This document shows, one piece after another, positions 1-6,874 of a DNA stretch of 13,990 bases (the stretch's first letter is position 1; every line of letters starts with the position of its first letter). Below the pieces are notes generated by a model. The model was not told the DNA's origin. It ran no database searches and saw nothing but the letters and a program-made list of their open reading frames with translations. Position numbers and translations under genes: made by a program. The stretch comes from Elusimicrobiota bacterium (GTDB lineage: Bacteria > Elusimicrobiota > Elusimicrobia > 2-02-FULL-39-32): assembly GCA_023249715.1 (NCBI GenBank), contig JAHFCA010000016.1, forward strand, positions 1 through 13,990. The letters run 5' to 3'.

Positions 1-982
1 AAAATATCGCGTAAGAAGGAGAAGCAAAAAGCTCGTGAATGTGCGCCATCTTAGAAGGTAAAAGTCCATCTTTTGCCATGGCATAGACCACTCGAGGGCC
101 GGTAAGAATCGCCGCCGACAAACAACCTAAAATAGATAAAGCCACTAACCCTCCTACAATTTTTCCTATTCTTTCTCCAAAGAATATAGAGGAAGCGGCA
201 GTCACAATTTTAGTTTTATGCTCGGGCGAAGTTACCGGAATGGCATAAATGTAAAGGGCAGCCAACCCCAAATAGATAAACGTAACAATCAAAGTTCCAG
301 AAAAAAGAGAAAAGGGAATCGTCCGAGAAGGGTGTTTTATCTCTCCGGCCACATAAATGCTCGCGTCCCATCCGGAATAGGTATAAAGAATGGGAATCAT
401 CGCTAAAGGGAGCGCTCCTAAATAGGAATGTGAAATCTCTCCCACAGAAAAAAAATTCTGAAGCGACCCGTTCCCAGATAAAAATCCGGCAAAGATAAGG
501 GCAAAGATCAGTAAAAGTTTTAAAATCATAAAACTGTTTTGCAGACCCGCCCCCCACTTCACTCCCCAGTAGTTCACGATCGAAAATAAAATAATCAAAA
601 AAACCGCAATCCCTTTCGCCAGTTGTGGATCTGTAATTCCCGCATAGCGGGTAAAACCTATCGCTAAAAACGCGGAAGCGCCCGGAATCGTAATCACACT
701 GCAAGAAAATCCTGAAAGAAATCCAGTCAACGGACCAAACGCTTCTCTCAAATAGATATAGGTTCCGCCCGCTCTGGGAAACCGCGTTCCCAATTCTGCG
801 TAAGAAAGCGCTCCCGCTAACGAAAGCAGTCCCCCCAAAATCCAAGCGATTAAAATCATTTGGGGGTGCGGCAGCACCGCCGCAATTCTCCCGGCGGTAA
901 CAAAAATGCCAATCCCAATCATGTTCCCCGCCACCAACATCGTGCAGGAAAAACTCCCCAACTCTCTCTTTAATTCAGTCAA
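1..982 (-). CDS. APC-superfamily amino acid permease (partial, C-terminus beyond window)
   Basis: A membrane transporter that probably moves amino acids or related amines across the inner membrane; the substrate cannot be told. The 327 visible codons read without interruption. Residues 19-28 carry the TM1 signature GNMIGIGIF. YAELGTRFPRAGG follows at 61-73, YSGWDASIYVAGE at 202-214 and RVVYAMAKDGLLP at 297-309, all typical of the LAT/APC family in order and spacing. Roughly eight or more hydrophobic segments are visible, and about 100-130 C-terminal residues should lie beyond the edge. I chose the TTG at 982-980 because AAAGGAGA (991-998) stands 8 nt upstream; the first ATG in frame would be residue 15, inside the conserved region. 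The gene starts 28 nt after the tsaD stop, so it is probably the distal gene of the operon. Family assignment is firm; substrate is unknown. Confidence 0.9.
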   Translation of the reverse strand, partial: MTELKRELGSFSCTMLVAGNMIGIGIFVTAGRIAAVLPHPQMILIAWILGGLLSLAGALSYAELGTRFPRAGGTYIYLREAFGPLTGFLSGFSCSVITIPGASAFLAIGFTRYAGITDPQLAKGIAVFLIILFSIVNYWGVKWGAGLQNSFMILKLLLIFALIFAGFLSGNGSLQNFFSVGEISHSYLGALPLAMIPILYTYSGWDASIYVAGEIKHPSRTIPFSLFSGTLIVTFIYLGLAALYIYAIPVTSPEHKTKIVTAASSIFFGERIGKIVGGLVALSILGCLSAAILTGPRVVYAMAKDGLLPSKMAHIHELFASPSYAIF

Positions 983-990
983 TTTCCCAA

Positions 991-998
991 TCTCCTTT
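991..998 (-). promoter_or_regulatory. Ribosome binding site of the permease gene
   Basis: AAAGGAGA on the minus strand lies 8 nt before a TTG codon at 982-980. It is one of the best Shine-Dalgarno matches in the window and decides the TTG start of the permease. Confidence 0.75.
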
Positions 999-1010
999 AA
1001 CCCAAATAAT

Positions 1011-2006
1011 TCACCAATTGGCGATCTCCAACGATGGGTTCACCTCTAATTGAGAGGCCCGATGCCCTCTCTTAATTTTTTCAGTTCCTAGGAATGCCAC
1101 CATAGCCGCATTGTCTGTGCTTAATCTAAGCGAGGGAAAATGAACTTTAATTTTGTTCAGTTTACCCGCCATCTCAAACGATTTTCTTAACGAACGGTTC
1201 GCCGAAACACCTCCCCCTACGCAAATTCTTTTTATTTCATACTGTTTGGCGGCTTTAATTGTTTTTTTAACCAACACTTCCACGACCGAGGCCTGAAAAG
1301 AAGCGCAAATATCGTTTACCCTCTGCTTATTTTTTAAATCATTCGGATTTTTTCTTACATAGTAGAGCACCGCTGTTTTAAGTCCGGAAAACGAAAAATC
1401 CCAGGTTCCTTCTAAATAAGGGCGTGGAAATTTTATCGCGTTGAAGTCTCCTTTCTCGCTCCGACAGTCAATCTCGGGACCACCCGGATACCCAATTCCC
1501 AAAAGCGCCGCCACTTTGTCAAAGGATTCTCCTGCAGAATCGTCCCGCGTCCCGCCCAAAACGCGGTACTTGCCAAAATCATCCACCACTACAATGTGAG
1601 TATGCCCTCCGGATGCAATCAGCCCCACAAAAGGCAGAGAACAGCGCGGATCCTCCAAAAACGGAGAAAATAGGTGAGATTCTAAATGGTTCACTCCTAC
1701 CAAAGGCACGTTCCAGGCCCAGGCTAACGCTTCGGCAGTCATTTTCCCAACCAAAAGAGAACCCACTAAACCCGGCCCATGCGTCACAGCAATCCCATCT
1801 ACCTGCGTCAATGGTTTCATCGCTTTTTCTATAATGGAATTAATTTCTTCTACATGTCTTCGGCTCGCAATTTCCGGAACAACGCCTTTAAAAGGTCGAT
1901 GCTCTTTAACCTGAGAAAAAATAATATTGGAATGTAACTTCTTCCCATCAATCAAGACGGCGGCAGACGTTTCATCGCAGGAAGTCTCAATTCCCAGTAT
2001 ACGCAT
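1011..2006 (-). CDS. tsaD: tRNA N6-adenosine threonylcarbamoyltransferase TsaD
   Basis: TsaD transfers the threonylcarbamoyl group from TC-AMP to A37 of tRNAs reading ANN codons, working with TsaB and TsaE in the cytosol. The 331-aa length is normal for the family. Visible motifs: GIETSCDET at 5-13, the metal-binding HxxxH (H107, H111) in NHLESH, ASGGHT at 131-136, FSFSGLKTA at 204-212, GGGVSANRSLR at 264-274 and TDNAAM at 297-302, which contains the expected metal-ligand aspartate (D298). The start ATG begins 9 nt after the ctpA stop and has no obvious Shine-Dalgarno, so translation probably depends on coupling to ctpA. TsaB and TsaE genes are not in the window. The assignment is certain from the motif set. 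Confidence 0.97.
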   Translation of the reverse strand: MRILGIETSCDETSAAVLIDGKKLHSNIIFSQVKEHRPFKGVVPEIASRRHVEEINSIIEKAMKPLTQVDGIAVTHGPGLVGSLLVGKMTAEALAWAWNVPLVGVNHLESHLFSPFLEDPRCSLPFVGLIASGGHTHIVVVDDFGKYRVLGGTRDDSAGESFDKVAALLGIGYPGGPEIDCRSEKGDFNAIKFPRPYLEGTWDFSFSGLKTAVLYYVRKNPNDLKNKQRVNDICASFQASVVEVLVKKTIKAAKQYEIKRICVGGGVSANRSLRKSFEMAGKLNKIKVHFPSLRLSTDNAAMVAFLGTEKIKRGHRASQLEVNPSLEIANW

Positions 2007-2015
2007 AGAAGAGTA

Positions 2016-3296
2016 TCAGGTGGGAGTCAAAATTTTATTCGCTTTTAAAAACTCTATCGCTCGTAAAAGCGCCTCGTCTTTTACTTGTTCTTCTTTTTTA
2101 ATAACAGATTGCGTGGTTCTATCCTTTCCATAGACATTTTCTTGCTGCTGCCTCAACTTCACTTCCACATCTCGATTTACCAGAATAGGAATATCCGGAA
2201 CAATGCCCCCCTTCCCTGTTTTTTCTTCTCTTTGGATGGCGCGCCCTAGAGGCGTATAATATTTAGCCGTCGTCAATCGCAGCCCCGATCCATCCGTCAA
2301 TGGAATAACCGATTGCACAGAAGCCTTTCCATAGGTTGTGGCTCCCACAATTAGAGCCCTATGATGATCCTGCAACGCCCCCGCCACAATTTCAGATCCC
2401 GAGGCAGACCCTTCATTCACTAAAATAACCATGGGAAGTTTTTCATAGGGAGCTTTATTTTCGGAACGATATTCTACCCGGGAACTTTTTCTTCCTTGAG
2501 TATAGACAATCAGCTTATTATTCCCTAAAAATTGCTTCGACACGCTTACCGCGGAATTTAACAGACCCCCCGGATTATTTCTTAAATCCAAAACCAATCC
2601 GTTCAATCCGTCTTGAGATAATTTTTGTAAATTTCGGGTTAAATCCTTATCGGTGCTCGCGGTAAATTCTGTTATTTGCACATAGCCAATTCTATCCTCC
2701 AAGAGACGGCCTCGTACAGACTCAATCTTAATTACTTCCCGGGTAATCGTAAATTCCTGAGGTTCTTTGGCTCCTTCATGAACAATTGTAATTTTAACCT
2801 GAGTTCCCGGTTCTCCTCTTAATTTGCGAATGGCATCCATCAGAGTAATCCCTTGGGTGCTTTCCCCTTCAATGCGCACAATAATATCTCCCGGAAGCAC
2901 TCCAGCCCTATAGGCAGGGGTATCCGGAATAGGAGTCATCACCGTCAACCAGTCATTTCGCATTTGAATGCGTATCCCCAACCCTCCAAATTGGCCTTCC
3001 GTTTCGCTTTGCATCTCCTTAAGAGATTCCGGTTCTAAATATTGGCTAAAAGGGTCTAAGGTCCTCACCATCCCATGGGCCGCGCCTTGAATAATCTCCT
3101 TCGCCGATTTTTCAACCACATAGTTTTGTTGGATATAGTCAAAAATTTCAGTTAGAATTTGCATCTGTTGCAGCGTTTTATCTAAATCGGAAGAAGCGGC
3201 CCTCAAAGGTGAAATTTTTTGCATAATCAGGGTCAAAAATGATCCAAACAAAATGCAAAAAACAAAAACTTTCCAATTTTTTCTATTTATTAACAT
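2016..3296 (-). CDS. ctpA: Carboxy-terminal processing protease, S41 family (CtpA/Prc type)
   Basis: A periplasmic serine protease that trims or degrades envelope proteins; relatives process or turn over cell-wall hydrolases and their activators. Residues 9-27 form an N-terminal membrane anchor or signal sequence. A PDZ domain spans about 98-185, with the GGLGIRI peptide-binding loop at 104-110, and the S41 core spans about 200-370. The Ser/Lys dyad is visible: S299 in EGSASGSEI and K324 in TYGKASVQ, with Q328 four residues later. The Ser-to-Lys spacing of 25 matches Prc and CtpB. The 426-aa length is normal for CtpA. A strong GAGGAG lies 5 nt before the ATG, and the gap to the envC-like gene is 18 nt. 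Its position directly after ftsX- and envC-like genes is a recurrent arrangement in Gram-negative bacteria and suggests a role in wall-hydrolase control. Confidence 0.95.
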   Translation of the reverse strand: MLINRKNWKVFVFCILFGSFLTLIMQKISPLRAASSDLDKTLQQMQILTEIFDYIQQNYVVEKSAKEIIQGAAHGMVRTLDPFSQYLEPESLKEMQSETEGQFGGLGIRIQMRNDWLTVMTPIPDTPAYRAGVLPGDIIVRIEGESTQGITLMDAIRKLRGEPGTQVKITIVHEGAKEPQEFTITREVIKIESVRGRLLEDRIGYVQITEFTASTDKDLTRNLQKLSQDGLNGLVLDLRNNPGGLLNSAVSVSKQFLGNNKLIVYTQGRKSSRVEYRSENKAPYEKLPMVILVNEGSASGSEIVAGALQDHHRALIVGATTYGKASVQSVIPLTDGSGLRLTTAKYYTPLGRAIQREEKTGKGGIVPDIPILVNRDVEVKLRQQQENVYGKDRTTQSVIKKEEQVKDEALLRAIEFLKANKILTPT

Positions 3297-3314
3297 ATTT
3301 TCTCCTCTTTTAAA

Positions 3315-4448
3315 TTACTGCAGCCATTCCAGCGGGTCCTGGGGAACTCCGCTTTTTCTAAATTCAAAATAAAGTTGCGGTTCCGTATTTGAGTTAATTT
3401 TTCCAATCACTTGCCCTTTTCCCACGACTTTCCCTTTTTCCACATTTATTTCCGACAAAAGTCCATAAATGGAATAAAAATCTCCGCCATGGTCGAGAAT
3501 CACCGTAAGACCATAGGCTTTAAATTCCGCGGCGAATATCACCTTTCCCTCCGCTACCGCCTTTACCGCAGCCTGTTCTAGAGTCTTAATGCGTATCCCA
3601 TTATTTATTGTTACGATATTAAGCGTCGGATGTTTTTGCCGGCCAAATCTAGAGATCAAGGTTCCAACCGCCGGCCACGGCAATTCCCCTTTTAAAGAGA
3701 GCATCAAATTTCTGCGTAAATCTTCTCCCATCCCTGCCGCGCCCACACTCCCCCGCAATTGCGCAATCAATTTTTCTAAATGGGCTTTATTCGTCTCTAA
3801 TTCCTGTAACTCCTTTTCGGTCAACCCCTTTTTTTTAAGGATTTGAGAATAAATTTTTCCTTTCGTCTGTTTTTCCTGGGAAGTGTCCACCGCTCTCTTC
3901 TTCCACTCCTGCTGCCTTTTTTCATATTCCAGCTGCGCCTCAGTTTTTAACTGCTGTTTTTTAAGCGCGCTGTTTTTGTTATCTATTACCGTTTTTAAGG
4001 CGTTCGATTCAAAATGAATCTGCGCTTGAGAGGCCAATTTAAGAAGCGTATCTTCTTTAAGCCTCTCGGGATAGCTCGCCCGGATATGGTACTGTTGCAA
4101 GCTCGCCAGCAATTTGGTTTCTTGATTCACTTCCTTATTTTGAATCACCTCCACTTCCTGCTTCAATTTCTCCACATCCTGCTTTGTTTTTAGAACTCTG
4201 CGGTTATAATAATTTTGTTTAATTAGGGACTGTTTCATGCTGTCTTCCAAACTATGAATTTCGCTCGATAAATTTTGTTCATCCTTTTTTAAACTCGATT
4301 GATCCTGCCGTAATTGCTCAATTTTTCTCTGCAATTCTCCCAAGTTTTTTTCATGTGTTTGAAGAGCGGGTTCCATGGTTCTTTCTGCGAGCAAGCACGA
4401 CCCGGTTAAAAGGAAGAGCGCTAGAAATAGAAACCATTTACTTTTCAT
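3315..4448 (-). CDS. envC: EnvC-like murein hydrolase activator (coiled coil plus degenerate LytM/M23 domain)
   Basis: Probably a periplasmic factor that activates peptidoglycan amidases during division, recruited by FtsX. Residues 1-21 form a signal peptide, with likely cleavage after LLA. Long, highly charged coiled-coil segments follow (about 28-110 and 155-235), then a C-terminal LytM/M23 fold from about 254 to 377. The metal ligands of active M23 peptidases are absent: the HxGxD site reads NNGIR (N282, R286), the YxHL site reads YGLL (L330) and the HxHF site reads QLYF (Q358, Y360). This pattern fits EnvC/NlpD-type activators rather than enzymes. The ATG overlaps the stop of the preceding GlgA-FtsX reading frame (ATGA), so the two are translationally coupled. 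The gene symbol rests on architecture and neighbours, not on close sequence identity to E. coli EnvC. Confidence 0.85.
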   Translation of the reverse strand: MKSKWFLFLALFLLTGSCLLAERTMEPALQTHEKNLGELQRKIEQLRQDQSSLKKDEQNLSSEIHSLEDSMKQSLIKQNYYNRRVLKTKQDVEKLKQEVEVIQNKEVNQETKLLASLQQYHIRASYPERLKEDTLLKLASQAQIHFESNALKTVIDNKNSALKKQQLKTEAQLEYEKRQQEWKKRAVDTSQEKQTKGKIYSQILKKKGLTEKELQELETNKAHLEKLIAQLRGSVGAAGMGEDLRRNLMLSLKGELPWPAVGTLISRFGRQKHPTLNIVTINNGIRIKTLEQAAVKAVAEGKVIFAAEFKAYGLTVILDHGGDFYSIYGLLSEINVEKGKVVGKGQVIGKINSNTEPQLYFEFRKSGVPQDPLEWLQ

Positions 4449-5266
4449 GCTTCTTCGGAAACGACATCTTTAAAATGGTGTGTCACAATTAAAATAATAA
4501 AGGCGTAAATAATTTCTAAGGGCATAAATTTTCCAAACACAAATCCCCCGTTGGGAGGTTCAAAAGCAAAAAGATAGGCAAACCATAAAATAGCGTGAAC
4601 CCCTAAAGCGCAAAGAATGGAAATAAAGAAAAACCAAGCATATTTTTTAATGCCTGAATCCTCCTCTCCCCGTTTTCTGAACCCTTGCGCCAAGGAGCGC
4701 GCTAAAGCGAAGCATAATCCCGCAGAGCCGGTAAAGATAATAAAATTAATCCATCGAACAGTGCGGCTTAAATTTTCAATATAAGACCACCGTTCTTTAT
4801 CATAGTGGACTTCCCATACGGGAGAGCTATTATTTTCCAGTTTAAGCTCTTCAATTTTTTTTATCAACGCCTGGAACTGGTCTTGATTTATTTTGTTCAG
4901 ACTGCAGGCATAACTCCAGGGCAGGATAGAATTGGATGCGTTCACTTCATTTTTCTTTTGATTTATCCACATTAAATCAAGATTTAGATTGGGATCGTTT
5001 TCGAGCTTTTTAACGGACTCTTCGGCAGAGGTCGTAACCACGGTCTTAATCTCAGGGAATAATTTTAACTTTTCCCCAATCTGGAAATAGTCTGGAACCT
5101 CCAGATTTGTTTTGGAATAGACTTCCAATACCAAAGCGTCCCGATTCAGATTTAAAACTTTTACCCCTTCCGATCGCAAAATAAAGAGAAGAGAAAACAG
5201 CAGAGAAACTAAAAAAGTCCAAAATATCATTTTTTTATCCACCAAAGGTTTTATTTTTTTTAACAT
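4445..5266 (-). CDS. ftsX: FtsX-like module, possibly translated separately from an internal ATG
   Basis: This is the C-terminal part of the GlgA reading frame described as a possible independent product of 273 aa, close to the usual FtsX length of about 290-300. FtsX is the membrane subunit of FtsEX and relays a signal to EnvC-type amidase activators in the periplasm. An ATG at 5266-5264 is preceded by AGGA with 6 nt spacing. The product has one N-terminal TM, an extracytoplasmic domain with alternating beta/alpha character, and three C-terminal TMs. The segment between TM2 and TM3 (fusion residues 690-706) is only about 16 residues and lacks the usual EIxxMxLVGA-like coupling region. No ftsE lies in the window. 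FtsX identity rests on topology, the ILPWSY-type motif and the envC-ctpA context; separate translation is an inference. Confidence 0.5.
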   Translation of the reverse strand: MLKKIKPLVDKKMIFWTFLVSLLFSLLFILRSEGVKVLNLNRDALVLEVYSKTNLEVPDYFQIGEKLKLFPEIKTVVTTSAEESVKKLENDPNLNLDLMWINQKKNEVNASNSILPWSYACSLNKINQDQFQALIKKIEELKLENNSSPVWEVHYDKERWSYIENLSRTVRWINFIIFTGSAGLCFALARSLAQGFRKRGEEDSGIKKYAWFFFISILCALGVHAILWFAYLFAFEPPNGGFVFGKFMPLEIIYAFIILIVTHHFKDVVSEEA

Positions 5267-6760
5267 TTTTTTCCTAAACGTAAAACAGCTTTCATACAGT
5301 TCCAGATAACTTTGCGCTCTCGGTCCCCAAGAAAAATCCTGAGCCATTCCATTTCTTACCAATTTTTCCCATACATTAAAAATCTTATAAACATCCAACG
5401 CTTTAAGGAGGAGTTCATAAAAACTCGCCACACTCACATCTTTAGCGATAAACCCAGTCCCCTCCAGACTCCGGCTCTCCCAATCGCGAATGGTATCGAG
5501 CAACCCCCCTCTGGGAGAAACCATGGGAACCGCGCCATATCGTAAAGCAATCATTTGGCTCAGCCCGCACGGTTCAAACTCCGACGGCATAAAAAAGAGG
5601 TCCGACCCCGCGTAAATTTTATGGGCCAACGCCGGGTTAAAATCAAAATGAACTTTAAATAAGGCGGGATATTGAATGGATAAAACGGATAATTCGTTCT
5701 CTATCTGGTGGTCCCCCACCCCCAAGATCACCCATTGGCAACGAATCTTCTCCTGAGATATTTTCTCCAACAAAGAAGCCAGAATATGAAATCCTTTTTG
5801 CCGGTCTAAACGGGAAACCACCCCAATTAAAGGAACATTTTCTTCCGGCGGCAACCCAAAAGCGAGCTGCAGATCTTTTTTACATTTTTTCTTCTCGTCT
5901 AAAAGATCTTTCGACTTCAGGGAATAATTTTGAACCAACGCGGAATCTTTTTCCGGATTCCACTCCGCATAGCTAATTCCATTTAGAATTCCGGAGAAAT
6001 CTTTCGCTCTATTCTTAATAACACCCGTCAACCCCTTCCCCATGTCCGGAATCGTAACAATTTCTTGGGCATAATTGGGGCTCACGGTTGTGACTTTGTC
6101 GGCATACACTATCCCCGCCTTCAATGTGCTCAAAGATCCAAAATACTCCAACTTTTCCGCCACAAACGCGCCCAAAGGCAAACCAGCCAACTTTAAAGTC
6201 TCTTGCGGGAACACTCCCTGATACGCCAGATTATGGATCGTAAAAACCGTCTTAGTTTGAATAAAATAGGGATCGCTTGAGTAATGCTGTTTCAGCAGCG
6301 CCGGCAACAATCCGGTTTGCCAATCATGGCAATGGATCACCGATGGTTTAAACCGAATAAATTTTGCGCATTCCAGAACAGCCCGGGAAAAATAGATAAA
6401 TCTTTCCGCGTTATCCGGATAATCTTTACCTCCCTCGTGATACAACCCTTTTCTGTCAAAATATTTTTTATTTTCAATAAAATAAACAGGAACCGTTCTG
6501 CCCCCGTTTTTCTTATAGACCCAAACAATTCCCTCTTCAAAGGAATCTCCCACCGGCACAAGAAATCGCCCCGGCAATCTTTCTAAAGGGAACTGGGAGG
6601 TAGGGATACTGGAATACTTAGGAAGAACACAACAAACTTTTCCCTGATGTTTCTCGTTTACAAGGGACGCAATTTCCCAGGGTAAACTGCCTATAATATC
6701 GGCAAGCCCCCCTGTCTTTACAAATGGTTCTCCTTCCGATGCCGCAAATAATATATTCAT
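4445..6760 (-). CDS. glgA: Glycogen/starch synthase (GT5) fused in frame to an FtsX-like membrane module
   Basis: Residues 1 to about 492 are a full-length GlgA, which adds glucosyl units from ADP-glucose (UDP-glucose in some members) to the growing alpha-1,4-glucan. Motifs: KTGGL at 15-19, HCHDW at 143-147, TIHNLAYQG at 174-182, SRLDRQKG at 316-323 (R317 and K322 expected to contact the nucleotide sugar) and SEFEPCGL at 393-400 (E396). GlgA normally ends near residue 480-500. Here the frame continues for another 273 residues: TM1 at 512-528, an extracytoplasmic domain at about 530-665, then TM segments near 669-690, 707-730 and 747-763. That is FtsX topology, and ILPWSY at 612-617 occupies the place of the FtsX NPLPxSF motif. 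The downstream genes envC and ctpA support FtsX. The GlgA part is certain and the FtsX part probable. Whether one polypeptide is made is open, because an A-rich junction with an internal ATG lies between the modules. Confidence 0.88.
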   Translation of the reverse strand: MNILFAASEGEPFVKTGGLADIIGSLPWEIASLVNEKHQGKVCCVLPKYSSIPTSQFPLERLPGRFLVPVGDSFEEGIVWVYKKNGGRTVPVYFIENKKYFDRKGLYHEGGKDYPDNAERFIYFSRAVLECAKFIRFKPSVIHCHDWQTGLLPALLKQHYSSDPYFIQTKTVFTIHNLAYQGVFPQETLKLAGLPLGAFVAEKLEYFGSLSTLKAGIVYADKVTTVSPNYAQEIVTIPDMGKGLTGVIKNRAKDFSGILNGISYAEWNPEKDSALVQNYSLKSKDLLDEKKKCKKDLQLAFGLPPEENVPLIGVVSRLDRQKGFHILASLLEKISQEKIRCQWVILGVGDHQIENELSVLSIQYPALFKVHFDFNPALAHKIYAGSDLFFMPSEFEPCGLSQMIALRYGAVPMVSPRGGLLDTIRDWESRSLEGTGFIAKDVSVASFYELLLKALDVYKIFNVWEKLVRNGMAQDFSWGPRAQSYLELYESCFTFRKKMLKKIKPLVDKKMIFWTFLVSLLFSLLFILRSEGVKVLNLNRDALVLEVYSKTNLEVPDYFQIGEKLKLFPEIKTVVTTSAEESVKKLENDPNLNLDLMWINQKKNEVNASNSILPWSYACSLNKINQDQFQALIKKIEELKLENNSSPVWEVHYDKERWSYIENLSRTVRWINFIIFTGSAGLCFALARSLAQGFRKRGEEDSGIKKYAWFFFISILCALGVHAILWFAYLFAFEPPNGGFVFGKFMPLEIIYAFIILIVTHHFKDVVSEEA
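5254..5275 (-). other. A7/A8 homopolymer junction between GlgA and FtsX modules, with internal start
   Basis: On the minus strand the junction reads AGG, then seven A, then TGTT, then eight A. The A7 run ends in an in-frame ATG (5266-5264), with AGGA acting as a possible ribosome binding site. Loss of one A from the first run would give TGT TAA, ending GlgA right there as a normal-length enzyme. Gain of one A would reach a TAA after about ten codons. Runs of this length are known sites of RNA polymerase slippage and of sequencing indels. The observation is direct; any regulatory meaning is inferred. Confidence 0.5.
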
Positions 6761-6874
6761 CTTACTTTCCCATCAATCCGATGCAGCGAGGGCAGCTTCT
6801 ATTTATATTTTTATCCGAGCGCGACTATGAGCGAAAATTTTTTCTATATTGTTCTTTTGCCTTCGCTGAATCCA
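6761..6874 (-). other. Intergenic gap between galT and glgA, largest in the operon
   Basis: This 114-nt AT-rich stretch has no ORF and no convincing hairpin followed by a T-run. Weak -10-like words (TATAGA, TATAAA) occur on the minus strand, but none has a good -35 at 16-18 nt. A secondary promoter or a leader for glgA is possible but not shown. The start of glgA has only a weak purine stretch (GGGAAAG) in front. Confidence 0.3.

Noticed and set aside
216..845. A 209-codon open frame on the minus strand, Cys/Phe/Ser rich
   Set aside because: It lies in another frame of the permease gene, whose own frame gives clear APC motifs throughout 1-982. The composition is that of a frame shadow.
6761..6874. 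Secondary promoter or attenuator before glgA
   Set aside because: Only weak -10-like words without a matching -35, and no stable hairpin, could be found by eye. Kept only as an unassigned gap.
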